64,000 bases of DNA, from contig JADKFS010000001.1 of the NCBI GenBank assembly GCA_016717335.1, positions 1,984,001 through 2,048,000 on the forward strand, given 5' to 3'. Shown here one piece after another: positions 52,044-60,206 of the stretch (within the stretch, counting starts at the first letter, position 1; each line of letters opens with the position of its first letter). Made by a program: the position numbers and the translations under genes. The notes below the pieces were generated by a model that did not search any database, was not told where the DNA came from, and saw only the letters and a program-made list of their open reading frames with translations. The DNA comes from Candidatus Ribeiella danica (lineage in GTDB: Bacteria; Chloroflexota; Chloroflexia; Chloroflexales; Roseiflexaceae).

Positions 52044-53621
52044 GTGCAGGCTGTTCTTCGTCGTCTGAACCGCTGGCCGCCGATCGTGTCGGCCGGCGCG
52101 ACACTCGCGGCGCTGGCGCTGCTCTGGCGCGTCCGCGACGCGCCACTTGAGCTGGGGGCGGTCGGCCGAATCGACGCGCTGGGCGCCTTTTTCGCGCTCG
52201 TGAGCCTGGGCGCGCTGACGCTGAATCTGGCGCTCGGCGGCGCCCGGCCGGCCCGCGCGAGGCTGACCGCGCTCGCCACAGTCGCGCTGCTGCTGGCCTA
52301 CAGCACGACGGTCACGCTGGCGATCGCCGGCTGCTACGCCCTCGTCGCGCTGCTTGGCCTGCTGGCCGGCGGGCGCATGCCGCGCTACCCACGCCCGGCG
52401 CGGCTGGCTGATCGGCTGCGCCGCTGGGCGACCCACACGCCGGGCGCGCTGGCCGCGCTGTGCCTGCTGATCGGGTATGGCGCGCTGGCGCTGCACGGGG
52501 CCGCGCGCTACACCGATCGAACGGCCGGCGCGGCGCTGGACAGCTTCGCCTTCTGGTTCGTGCTGCTGGCAGCCGCGCTACCATTGTGGAACCTGGGGTT
52601 TGTGACTTGGGGTCGAGCAGCTGCGCCTTCCGAACCCCCAAGCCCAAAGCCCCAAGCGCGAGCGGCGAGCTACGGGCTGCTTCAGATCGCCTGGCTCTAC
52701 CCGCTGGCCCGCCTCTACAGCCTCGGGCCCTGGAACGGCGGCTGGTCGCTCGCGACGGCGCTGCTGGGCGGCGCGGCGGCAGGCTGGTGCGCGGTATCCG
52801 CGCTCGCTCAGCGCGAGCCGGGTGCGCGGCGTGGGCGCGTGGCGGCCAGCTACTTCGGGCTGGCGCTGGCCGGAATCGGGCTGGGCAGCAGCGCGGGGCT
52901 GGCCGCGGCGTGCTACGCCATATTCGCCAGCCTGCTCGTGGCCGCGACCATCGACCCCGCGCAAGACCAGGAGACAACCAGACCGGGAGACAATCCGCCC
53001 GCGCCGGCTCTCAGGGACTCGCGGGCGGCCGGCTGGCTGCTCTCCGGCGCGCTGCCCTTCACGACGCCGTTTGTCGCGGCGTGGATGCTCGTCGGTGCAG
53101 GCGTCGCGGGCGGTGTGGGGCTGCTCTCCGGCGTGGCCTGGCTGGTCGCGCTGCTCGGCGGCCTGACGACCGCGCTCTCCTCTGAGCCGGACGCGGGCGA
53201 CACGCGCCGGGCCAGGCTGAGCCTGGGCGCGCTGAGCCTGGCGCTGGGCATCGGCGCGCCGCTGGTGGTGCGCGAGCTGATCCAGCCGGTGGCCGCGCAG
53301 CTGCAGGGCGGGCTGACGCCCTACGGCGAGCTGAATATCTGGCCGTGGGTCGGGCTGGCGTCCGCCGACGCGGCGCACACGCAGGTCACCACGCTGCCCT
53401 CGATCGCGATCGCGCTGCTCATGCTAGTGCTGTTCGCGCTGGTGTATGTGGCGACGCGCCTGCGCGAGCACTACGGCGCCCCACCGGCGGCGCCTGCAAA
53501 CGAGAGCGCCGCGCCAGAGGCGAGCGCCCTGCTCGATGGCCTGCGCGACGACGTGCCCTGGCTGGGCGCGCTGCTGGGCCGCGCGCGGCCGGGCGAGGAG
53601 CGGCGGCGTGACGCTGAATGA
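52044..53621 (+). CDS. Polytopic membrane protein resembling NuoL/M/N-type proton-channel subunits
   Basis: A 525-residue protein with about 12-14 membrane segments and little else. The mid part (Q-R-E-P-G-A-R-R-G-R-V-A-A-S-Y-F-G then L-G-S-S-A-G) and later G-A-L-P-F-T-T-P-F resemble the D-x-K-R-x-x-A-Y-S-S-I and G-x-P-P-T-x-G-F blocks of NuoM/N-like antiporter subunits, but strongly diverged. Residues about 184-206 and 306-317 derive from heptamer and octamer arrays. Start is set at GTG 52044, after the hairpin. Probably a relative of respiratory or hydrogenase membrane arms; low certainty. Confidence 0.5.
   Translation: MQAVLRRLNRWPPIVSAGATLAALALLWRVRDAPLELGAVGRIDALGAFFALVSLGALTLNLALGGARPARARLTALATVALLLAYSTTVTLAIAGCYALVALLGLLAGGRMPRYPRPARLADRLRRWATHTPGALAALCLLIGYGALALHGAARYTDRTAGAALDSFAFWFVLLAAALPLWNLGFVTWGRAAAPSEPPSPKPQARAASYGLLQIAWLYPLARLYSLGPWNGGWSLATALLGGAAAGWCAVSALAQREPGARRGRVAASYFGLALAGIGLGSSAGLAAACYAIFASLLVAATIDPAQDQETTRPGDNPPAPALRDSRAAGWLLSGALPFTTPFVAAWMLVGAGVAGGVGLLSGVAWLVALLGGLTTALSSEPDAGDTRRARLSLGALSLALGIGAPLVVRELIQPVAAQLQGGLTPYGELNIWPWVGLASADAAHTQVTTLPSIAIALLMLVLFALVYVATRLREHYGAPPAAPANESAAPEASALLDGLRDDVPWLGALLGRARPGEERRRDAE
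52592..52661. repeat. In-frame inverted heptamer array in the first membrane gene
   Basis: CCTGGGG, TTTGTGA, CTTGGGG, TCGAGCA (52592-52619) face ACCCCCA, AGCCCAA, AGCCCCA, AGCGCGA (52634-52661). A short octamer run (CAAGACCA, GGAGACAA, CCAGACCG, GGAGACAA) occurs further on at 52961-52992. Confidence 0.8.
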
Positions 53622-54579
53622 GCTGCTGGCGCTGCTCGGCCGGGCCTGGTCGCGCCTGCTGATCTACCCCGGCGGGATCACGGCCTTCGCGGCGCTGTGG
53701 CTGATCGCCCTGCTCCAGAGCCGAGAGCCAAGCGTTGAGAGCTACCAACGCCGCGCGCGCGCCGGTTCCTGGTCCTTGGCTCTTGGCGCTTTGGTTCCCC
53801 CGTGGCTCGGGCTGGCGCTGCTGCCGCTGCCGCCGGCCGCCACGCTGAGCCGGCAGACCGACCTGATCGTGGCGCTGGCGCTGCTGGAGTGGCCGCTCGT
53901 GCTGGCGATCGCGCGCGAGCTGCGATCGGACGACAGCGCGCAGCGCGCGGCGGGGGTCCGACGGCTGGCGGCGGCGCTGAACAGCTACCCGGCGCTGATC
54001 CTGTCCGGCCTGGCGCTCGCGCAGCCGGCCGGGTCGTTCGAGATCGCGGCGCTGGCGCGCCTGCCGGGCGAGCTTGCGCCGGAGGGCGCGCGCGCCCTGC
54101 ACTGGATCGGCGCGGTCGCGTGGGCGCTGGCGCTGGTGCCGGCCCTGGGCCTCGGCCCATTCGCCGCCTGGCCGCCGGGCGCGCCTGGCGCATCGGCCGA
54201 GGATTCGAGCACTGCTCGCGCAACGCCGCAAAGCCGCAAGGGAGCCGGCTTTTTGAAGCTATTGCGAACTTCGCGCCTTGGCGAAGATCCCTTGCGCACG
54301 GGGCTGCAGCTGCGGGCGCTCGGCCTGGTGTGGCTGGCCGCGCTACCGTGGATGGCGGGACTCGGGGCGCTCGAAGAGGGCGGGCTGCAGCGGCTTGTCC
54401 CGGCGCTGGCCTGGCTGCTGTCGCCGGCGGCGATCACCGCGCTGCTGTGGGGCTGCGGCAGGCTCACGGCCGGGCGCGCGGCGCGGTGGTGGGCGCGCGT
54501 CTATCTCGGCCTCGACCTCGTCTTGCTGCTCGCGCTGCTGTGGGCGGCCTACCAGGCGCTGCAGCGGCGGCTCAGCTAG
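53608..54579 (+). CDS. Membrane protein resembling NuoH/HyfC-type subunits
   Basis: A 323-residue protein with about eight membrane segments, overlapping the preceding gene by 14 bases. The N-terminal R-L-L-I-Y-P-G-G-I-T-A-F and the spacing of helices recall the complex-I subunit 1 / hydrogenase-4 subunit C family, but the quinone-site motif E-x-x-R is not evident. Residues about 37-63 and 206-226 are encoded by inverted heptamer and octamer arrays. The two genes form a unit of unknown function without catalytic subunits next to them. Confidence 0.5.
   Translation: MTLNELLALLGRAWSRLLIYPGGITAFAALWLIALLQSREPSVESYQRRARAGSWSLALGALVPPWLGLALLPLPPAATLSRQTDLIVALALLEWPLVLAIARELRSDDSAQRAAGVRRLAAALNSYPALILSGLALAQPAGSFEIAALARLPGELAPEGARALHWIGAVAWALALVPALGLGPFAAWPPGAPGASAEDSSTARATPQSRKGAGFLKLLRTSRLGEDPLRTGLQLRALGLVWLAALPWMAGLGALEEGGLQRLVPALAWLLSPAAITALLWGCGRLTAGRAARWWARVYLGLDLVLLLALLWAAYQALQRRLS
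53716..53798. repeat. In-frame inverted heptamer array in the second membrane gene
   Basis: CAGAGCC, GAGAGCC, AAGCGTT, GAGAGCT (53716-53743) face GGTTCCT, GGTCCTT, GGCTCTT, GGCGCTT (53764-53791). Confidence 0.8.
54223..54287. repeat. In-frame inverted octamer array in the second membrane gene
   Basis: ACGCCGCA, AAGCCGCA, AGGGAGCC (54223-54246) face TTGCGAAC, TTCGCGCC, TTGGCGAA (54262-54285). The encoded peptide is basic. Confidence 0.75.
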
Positions 54580-54580
54580 C

Positions 54581-54678
54581 GCGCTTGCAGCGCGGGGGCT
54601 TGGGGCATGGGTTTGGTGTATCGATTCCCGGCATGCTGATCGCAGGCCCGAACACCTCGCTTGGAATTGCACTAGCGG
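54581..54678 (+). repeat. Dispersed ~98-bp element, copy 1
   Basis: GCGCTTGCAGCGC, then GGGGGCTTGGGG, then GCTGATCGCAGGCCCGAACA and TTGGAATTGCACTA. A diverged second copy is at 56553-56650. Each copy is followed by a heptamer array. Confidence 0.8.
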
Positions 54679-54823
54679 CAGCCGGCAGTCAGCAGTTGGC
54701 AGTTAGCAGTTAGCAGGCAGCAGGCAGCAGTTGGCAGTCAGCAGTTGGCAATTAGCGGGCGGCAGTTGCGATAAATCTGAGTCGTCACCTTGTCACCTTG
54801 TCACCTTGTCACCTTGTCACCTT
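54678..54823. repeat. Thirteen-unit heptamer array followed by five octamers
   Basis: Thirteen 7-base units in unbroken phase (GCAGTTG, GCAGTTA, GCAGTCA, GCAGGCA and variants; 54678-54768), then five exact GTCACCTT units (54784-54823). They lie between convergent genes. Confidence 0.95.
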
Positions 54824-54833
54824 ACCGGTTCGC

Positions 54834-55808
54834 TTAGCTCGGGCTCAGCGAGATCACGTCCAGCGGCGCGTCGCCATCGCCGAGGTGGCGCGCGATCATC
54901 TCGGGGCGGTAGATGCCGCGGCTGGTGACGATCGCGCTGATCAGCTCAGGTGCGACCAGATCGCTCTGGCCGGCGGCAAGATCGGCGCCGGACGGGGCCG
55001 CCGGGTCGGGGCCGTCGTAGCCGAGCACGTAGCGCGGGATGCCGCGGCTGCGCGCCAGATCGAGAGCGGGCGCCAGGCCGGGCTCGCCCGCGACGCCGCC
55101 GTCTATTGCGATGCGCTCGGCGCCGCACACGAGCAGGCTGAATTGCTCGTTCGGCAGATCATCCGGCATCGTCACTGGCACGCCGATCTCCGAGGCCAAG
55201 CGAGCGACAAGCTGGTCGCGTGTCGCATCAGCCGCATGATGCGTTATGTATAGCTGAAGGCGCTTACCCTCGCGCTCGCGGGCGTGAAACAGCATCCAGG
55301 CCAGCGCCGGGCCGGCGAAGCCGTACGTGAGCAGCCGGTCGCCGTCGTCCAGCAGGCCGGCCGCGATCCGCCCACAGCGCTCGGCCACACGGTCGGCGCG
55401 CCCGATCGCGTCGGCGACGAAGCTCAGCGCCGCCGCCTCGCCGTCCGCCCCGGCCAGCAGCGCCGCGTCGGCGCGCGCGAGCCCTTGCTCGACCATCGCC
55501 GACAGTCGGCGGTCGGCCGGGCGGGCGCGGCGCAGCCACTCGCCGGCCTGGATGAGCATGCCGCGCCGCGCGTCGGAGGGGCGGCCGGCCCAGGCCCGCG
55601 CGGCGAGCGCCAGCCCGTAGCCGGCCAGGTAGGGCGCGGGCCAGCCGGCAGCCGCGGACGACCCGATCGCCCGCGCGACCGCTTCGGCGTCGCCAAGCTC
55701 GGCCCAGCGTGTGTCGGGGTAGGCGGCCCAGTCGAGCGCCAGCAGCACGCCGCGCTCGCGATCGTAGCGCAGCGAGTCGGCGTAGCGAGCGATGGTGGGA
55801 AGAGTCAT
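54834..55808 (-). CDS. Divergent IF-2B / methylthioribose-1-phosphate-isomerase-fold protein
   Basis: A 324-residue protein. The N-terminal half is helical. The C-terminal half (about 155-315) recalls the eIF2B/MtnA fold: L-L-T-Y-G-F-A-G near 160, E-I-G-V-P-V-T-M near 208, and a G-A-E-R-I-A-I-D-G-G-V near 233 matching the V-G-A-D-x-V-x-x-N-G block of the family. The catalytic Cys of MtnA is absent at its usual place, so a true isomerase role is doubtful. AAAGGAA precedes the ATG at 55808. Confidence 0.6.
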   Translation of the reverse strand: MTLPTIARYADSLRYDRERGVLLALDWAAYPDTRWAELGDAEAVARAIGSSAAAGWPAPYLAGYGLALAARAWAGRPSDARRGMLIQAGEWLRRARPADRRLSAMVEQGLARADAALLAGADGEAAALSFVADAIGRADRVAERCGRIAAGLLDDGDRLLTYGFAGPALAWMLFHAREREGKRLQLYITHHAADATRDQLVARLASEIGVPVTMPDDLPNEQFSLLVCGAERIAIDGGVAGEPGLAPALDLARSRGIPRYVLGYDGPDPAAPSGADLAAGQSDLVAPELISAIVTSRGIYRPEMIARHLGDGDAPLDVISLSPS

Positions 55809-55862
55809 GCTGATTCCTTTACACGTGCTCATGTCTGATGCTAGCGCCAATGCTTTTCAAAT

Positions 55863-55933
55863 AACCACGAAGGCACGAAGACTCGAAGGTTTGGAAGGTA
55901 TTATGCCGGCCTTCGTACGTTCGTGTCTTCGTG
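55863..55933. repeat. Inverted octamer array (CCACGA / TCGTGG family)
   Basis: AACCACGA, AGGCACGA, AGACTCGA, AGGTTTGG (55863-55894) face CCTTCGTA, CGTTCGTG, TCTTCGTG (55910-55933). It is the fullest copy of the family also seen at 27353 and 36009. Confidence 0.9.
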
Positions 55934-56115
55934 GTGAAGCTTCCGAGCATCCTTAGGCATGGTTCAATCGCGCGTGACAGTTCATTGCCCCAAAGGCGTA
56001 GGGGCGCGATATATCGCGCCCGTACAGTGGCAATTCGAAATCCCTAGCATTGAAGCCTTCATTTGAAAGGCATTGCTGCTAGAGCGTCGACCGAGCAGGC
56101 TGGATTTGCTCGCGC

Positions 56116-56163
56116 ACAGCCGCAGAGCCGCAAAACCGTTGACGTTCTGGCGCTTTGGCGTGA
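56116..56163. repeat. Inverted octamer array next to the small membrane gene
   Basis: ACAGCCGC, AGAGCCGC, AAAACCGT face TGACGTTC, TGGCGCTT, TGGCGTGA without a loop. It ends 2 bases before the stop codon of the gene at 56166. Confidence 0.75.
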
Positions 56164-56165
56164 GA

Positions 56166-56516
56166 TTACGACTTGACCGGCGCTCTGGAGCGGCGCTCGA
56201 GCCAGAGGTAGCCGGCCACGACGGCGACCGCTGCCGCGGCGCACGCGATCAGCAGGCTCAGCCGCTCGTCGCGCGCGTCGATCTGCTGCATGAGCAGGCG
56301 CGCCGCGCGAAGACCGCCGCCGGCCAGGCCCTCGACCCCGCCGCGCAGGCCGCCCGCGACCTCGCGCAGCAGCAGCTGGTGACGCACGAACAGTGCCACG
56401 GCGAAGGCGCCGCGCGCCAGCAGGAAGGCCAGCGCCCCCGCGACCAGCGCGAACGCCAGGCTGAGCGCCACGCGCACGAGCCAGGCGCGCGTCTCGTGGT
56501 CGAGTCGATCGGGCAA
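56166..56516 (-). CDS. Small membrane protein
   Basis: A 116-residue protein with two membrane helices (about 13-47 and 86-104) and a Gly/Arg-rich link containing G-G-L-R-G-G-V-E-G-L-A-G-G-G. I do not recognise the family. The C-terminus is basic (R-R-S-R-A-P-V-K-S). GAGAGGAAC precedes the ATG. It probably is real, given the good start and hydrophobic pattern, but its role is unknown. Confidence 0.65.
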   Translation of the reverse strand: MPDRLDHETRAWLVRVALSLAFALVAGALAFLLARGAFAVALFVRHQLLLREVAGGLRGGVEGLAGGGLRAARLLMQQIDARDERLSLLIACAAAAVAVVAGYLWLERRSRAPVKS

Positions 56517-56552
56517 GGTTCCTCTCTTTTTGGGTAGCCGGTGTTAGCTATT

Positions 56553-56708
56553 GCGCTTTCAGCGCAGGGGCTTGGGGCTTGGAGCTTGGCATTATAGCGC
56601 CCAATCCGCTGATCGCAAGCCCGAACAGCTCGATTGGAACTGCACTATGGCTTCAACAAGCGCTCGCCGCAGGCTGCAATCTACAATCTACAATCTACAA
56701 TCTGCAAT
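56553..56708 (+). repeat. Dispersed ~98-bp element, copy 2, with heptamer arrays
   Basis: GCGCTTTCAGCGC, heptamers GGGGCTT, GGGGCTT, GGAGCTT (56567-56587), then CTGATCGCAAGCCCGAACAG matching copy 1. Five heptamers CTGCAAT/CTACAAT follow at 56674-56708. Confidence 0.85.
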
Positions 56709-56712
56709 TGCG

Positions 56713-57369
56713 CTAGCAAGCGCCCGGCTCGCTCAGCGCAGCGTAGACCACCCGGTGGACGATCGCGCGGAAGCGGCCCCAGTCGCGCCACGACCCGTCG
56801 ATCTCAGGGTCGGCAGCGTCGGGCGACTGCTCGAGCGTCTCGGCCAGCGCCGGCAGCTCGCCGACCGCGACCTCGCGGAACGCGCCGATGCGCTCGTCCG
56901 GGTCGCTCACGGTCAGCTCGCCGCCGACCTCGTCGAGCAGGAACGCGAACGTCACGAAGCTGTACGACTGCGGGATGTCAATGCTTGCCGGCGTCGCGGC
57001 GGGCGCAGCGGTCGGCCAGCTGGCGCCGGGCACCGCGGCGAGGTGGTATTCGATCACCGCCAGGAAGCGGCTCACGACCACGTCGAGCCCGGTCTCCTCG
57101 GCGACCTCGCGCAGCAGCGCATCGCCGATCGGCTCGCCGTGGCCGACCCCGCCGGTCAGCAGGCGGAACGCTCCGGCGGGGTAGAATGTCTTGATAGCGG
57201 TCAGCAGCTTGCCGCTCGGCCGGCGCAGCACCATGCAGACCTCGCCGTAGCGGTCGGCCTGGCTCAGCGGGTGGAACGGCCGGCCCCGCAGCTCGGCGTC
57301 GACGCGGCGCGGCTGGCCGTGGCGCGCGGCCAGCTCGGCAATCTCGGCCTCGATCGAAGGTGGTAACAT
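56713..57369 (-). CDS. Nudix hydrolase
   Basis: A 218-residue protein with a complete Nudix box at 73-95: G-x5-E-x7-R-E-V-A-E-E-T-G-L. It hydrolyses a nucleoside diphosphate linked to some moiety; the substrate is not evident. An internal Ala/Pro-rich stretch near 115-130 is an expansion. It is divergent from the GT-C gene by 79 bases. Confidence 0.92.
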   Translation of the reverse strand: MLPPSIEAEIAELAARHGQPRRVDAELRGRPFHPLSQADRYGEVCMVLRRPSGKLLTAIKTFYPAGAFRLLTGGVGHGEPIGDALLREVAEETGLDVVVSRFLAVIEYHLAAVPGASWPTAAPAATPASIDIPQSYSFVTFAFLLDEVGGELTVSDPDERIGAFREVAVGELPALAETLEQSPDAADPEIDGSWRDWGRFRAIVHRVVYAALSEPGAC

Positions 57370-57448
57370 TCACGCTCACCCGTTACTTTTCGGCGAAATC
57401 GGCGACTGTGTTCTTGTGATGGAAATCTGCTGTACACAGGAGCGGCGC

Positions 57449-58993
57449 ATGGATGGCTCGAGCGTTCCCCAGGCAAACCCGATCGGCGCCGCCGCCCCGC
57501 CGGCCTGGCTGCGGCGTGGCGCCCTGACGCGCCCGCTGCTCGGCGCGGCGGCGCTGTTCGCGGTCTGCGCGGCGCTGTTCGCCTTCGTCCAGTTCGGCAC
57601 CGCCGGCCTGGCCGACAACGACGGCTACTACCACATGAAAATGGGGCTGCTCATCCGCCAGCAGGGCCTCACGCCCGACTTCATCTGGCTGCCGATGAGC
57701 ATCCTCAGCCCGGCCGCGTTCTACGACCACCACCTGCTGTTCCACGTCTTCCTCGCGCTGTTCACCGGCGACGGCCAGGCCGAGACGATGATCCTGGGCG
57801 CAAAGCTCGCCAGCATCGTCATGCCATCGCTGGCCTTCGTCGCGGTCTGGTGGCTGCTGCGCGGCCAGGCGGTGCGCTGGCCGGCGCTCTGGGCGATCGG
57901 GCTGTTCGGCCTCTCCGAGGCGTTCCTGTACCGCATGAGCATGCCGCGCGCGCAGGCCGCCTCGCTGCTGGTGCTGGTGCTCGGCCTGCACTGGCTGCTG
58001 CGCGGGCGCTACCGGCTGCTGCTCCCGCTCGGCTTCCTGTACGTCTGGCTCTACAACGCCTTCCCGCTGCTGCTGGTGCTGGCGGGCGCCTTCGTGGCGG
58101 CGGGCCTGCTGACCGAGCGGCGCCTCGAATGGCGCGCGCTGGCCTACCCGGCCGCCGGGATCGCGCTCGGCCTGATCGCCAACCCATACTTCCCCGCCGA
58201 CGTGAGCTTCATTATAAATCATCTGGCGCCAAAGATCGGCTCGCCGACAACCTCGGTCGGCAACGAGTGGTACCCCTACGAGACATGGACGCTGATCGAG
58301 AACTCGGGGCTGGCGCTGGCAATCTGGCTGCTGGGCGCGCTGGCGCTCGGCTGGCGCGCCCGGCCGATCGACCGCGCGACGCTGACCGCGTTCCTGCTGA
58401 GCGTCGCGTTCGGCTTCCTGATGTTCAAGTCGCGCCGGTTCGTGGAGTACTACCCGCCATTCGCGCTGATCTTCGCGGCGCTCAGCTGCGCGCCGCTGAC
58501 CGAGCGCTGGCTCGCCGAGGGGCGCCCCTGGCCGCGGCGGCTGGCCGGGCTGCTGCTGGCGGTCGCGCTGCTGGCGCCGCTCGCGCCGACGCTGCCGCAA
58601 GCGCGGCTGGCGATGAGCCGGTCCGCCTCGAGCGACACCTACGCGGCCGCCTCGCGCTGGCTGGCCCGCGAGGCCCCGGCCGGCAGCCTGGTCTTCCAAA
58701 CCGACTGGGACGACTTCCCGCGGCTGTTCTTCTACAACACCGCCAACATCTACACGATCGGGCTCGACCCGACCTACATGGAGCGCTACGACGCCGACCT
58801 GTACGCCGAGTGGGTGAAGATCACCAGGGGCGACGTCGAGCAGCCCGGCGCCGCGATCGCCACGCGCTTCGCGGCCGGCTACGTGCTGACCGACCTGCGC
58901 CACCGCGGCTTTCTGGCCCAGGCCGAGTACGACCCGCGGCTCGCCGAGGTCTACCGCGACGAGTACGCCGTCGTCTTCCAGGTGCTCAGGTAA
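57449..58993 (+). CDS. GT-C-type integral membrane glycosyltransferase-like protein
   Basis: A 514-residue protein with about 11 membrane helices. After the first helix it has A-D-N-D-G-Y-Y-H-M-K at 55-64, the D-x-D/Y-Y-H pattern of STT3/oligosaccharyltransferase-like GT-C enzymes. A second loop Y-D-H-H-L-L near 91 and an extra-membrane C-terminal domain (430-514; F-Q-T-D-W-D-D-F-P and Y-M-E-R-Y-D) follow. It probably transfers a lipid-linked sugar at the outer face of the membrane. ACAGGAG precedes the ATG. Confidence 0.8.
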   Translation: MDGSSVPQANPIGAAAPPAWLRRGALTRPLLGAAALFAVCAALFAFVQFGTAGLADNDGYYHMKMGLLIRQQGLTPDFIWLPMSILSPAAFYDHHLLFHVFLALFTGDGQAETMILGAKLASIVMPSLAFVAVWWLLRGQAVRWPALWAIGLFGLSEAFLYRMSMPRAQAASLLVLVLGLHWLLRGRYRLLLPLGFLYVWLYNAFPLLLVLAGAFVAAGLLTERRLEWRALAYPAAGIALGLIANPYFPADVSFIINHLAPKIGSPTTSVGNEWYPYETWTLIENSGLALAIWLLGALALGWRARPIDRATLTAFLLSVAFGFLMFKSRRFVEYYPPFALIFAALSCAPLTERWLAEGRPWPRRLAGLLLAVALLAPLAPTLPQARLAMSRSASSDTYAAASRWLAREAPAGSLVFQTDWDDFPRLFFYNTANIYTIGLDPTYMERYDADLYAEWVKITRGDVEQPGAAIATRFAAGYVLTDLRHRGFLAQAEYDPRLAEVYRDEYAVVFQVLR

Positions 58994-58994
58994 G

Positions 58995-59215
58995 TCTATT
59001 GTGACCCCACCCCCTACCCTCGCCCCTGCCAGGGGCGGGGGCTGATTCATGGCAGCAGGCTGCGGCCGCTTCGCGGCCGCAGCCTGCTGCTAGGATACCC
59101 CCCCTCTCCCGTTCTGGGAGAGGGGGCAGGGGGGTGAGGGCAGCCAGCCCCGTGAGATGCAATCCATAAAAAAAGTACACCTGAAAGGGGGCAGGGGGTA
59201 GGGTGATCGAATCGT
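58995..59215. repeat. Multi-hairpin mosaic
   Basis: Contains TGACCCCACCCCCTACCCTC, GCCCCTGCCAGGGGCGGGGG, a perfect 18-bp stem with TTC loop (59052-59090) and CCCCCTCTCCCGTTCTGGGAG. The modules match those at 22985 and 43630. This 307-base gap has no gene. Confidence 0.85.
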
Positions 59216-59300
59216 CCAAAAAGATCTGAAATCCACCCGTTACTTTTGCGAGCGCCGCGCGACTAAGAGAGCGTGAACCGTAACTGCAGCACAGGAGTCG

Positions 59301-60206
59301 ATGATGTCAAGCCACAACCCCTGGTCCAAGAGCTTCGGGAGACGCCAACACGCCTGGATCGCCACGGTCTTCGCCCTGCTGGCGATCGCGCTGACCGCCT
59401 GCGGCCAGGCCGCTTCGGTCCCGAGCGGCGCCGCGCCGACGAGCCAGCCCCCCACTGTGCTGCCAACCGCGGCACCGGCCAGCACCGCCGAGCCAACGCA
59501 GATCGCCGACGACTCGACCAATGCGAACGGCAACGCGAACGACAACGCGAACGGCAATACGAACGACAACGCGAACGGCAACACAAACGACAACGCGAAC
59601 GGCAATAGCAGCCCCACCGCAACGCCGCAGCGCGAGATCGAGTTCGTCGGCACGGTCCAGACGCTTGGCAAGGGCTCCTGGACGATTGGCGGCAAGGTCG
59701 TCGCTCTGACCGCGCAGACGAAGACCAAGGGCGCGGCGACCAAAGGCGCGCTGGTGAGGGTTCACGCGCTGATCTCGGCCGACGGCAAGCTGACGGCCAG
59801 CGAGATCGTGCTGGTGAAGGCGGCCCCCCCGGTCGTCAATAGTAACGACAACGGCAATGCCAATAGCAACGACGACAACGGCAACGGCAATGCCAATAGC
59901 AACGGCAACGCCAATGCCAACGGCAACGACGACAACGGCAACGGCAACGACGACAACGGCGGCGGCGGCAACGACAACGCCAATGCCAACGGCAACGACG
60001 ACAACGGCAACGGCAACGGCAATGCCAATAGCAACGGCAACGCCAATGCCAACGGCAACGACGACAACGGCGGCGGCAGCAACGACAACAGCGGCGGCAG
60101 CAACGACAACAGCGGCGGCAGCAACGACAACGGCGGGGGTGGCGGCGGTGGTGGCGACGACCACGGCGGCGGGGGTGGCGGCGGTGGCGGTAAGAAGGGC
60201 AAGTAG
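59301..60206 (+). CDS. DUF5666 lipoprotein with Asn/Gly/Asp-rich tail
   Basis: A 301-residue lipoprotein: signal peptide with lipobox L-T-A-C (Cys34), an Asn/Gly/Ala/Asp repeat stretch (73-103), a DUF5666 domain (about 112-172; E-F-V-G-T-V, G-S-W-T-I-G-G), then 130 residues almost entirely of Asn, Gly, Asp, Ser and Ala ending in K-K-G-K. The start could be either of two adjacent ATGs. The same domain and tail occur in the sigma-linked protein at 60885, so it is probably part of that regulon. Confidence 0.85.
   Translation: MMSSHNPWSKSFGRRQHAWIATVFALLAIALTACGQAASVPSGAAPTSQPPTVLPTAAPASTAEPTQIADDSTNANGNANDNANGNTNDNANGNTNDNANGNSSPTATPQREIEFVGTVQTLGKGSWTIGGKVVALTAQTKTKGAATKGALVRVHALISADGKLTASEIVLVKAAPPVVNSNDNGNANSNDDNGNGNANSNGNANANGNDDNGNGNDDNGGGGNDNANANGNDDNGNGNGNANSNGNANANGNDDNGGGSNDNSGGSNDNSGGSNDNGGGGGGGGDDHGGGGGGGGGKKGK

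Larger units (their letters stand above)
55809..56165. other. Non-coding gap of 357 bases with two octamer arrays
   Basis: It holds an inverted octamer array at 55863-55933 and another at 56116-56163. Between them lies a short G/C-rich palindrome around GGGCGCGATATATCGCGCCC (about 56003-56022). No gene is supported. Confidence 0.7.

Noticed and set aside
54678..54823. Repeat array considered as a CRISPR
   Set aside because: Units are 7-8 bases with no spacers, and no cas genes are in the window.
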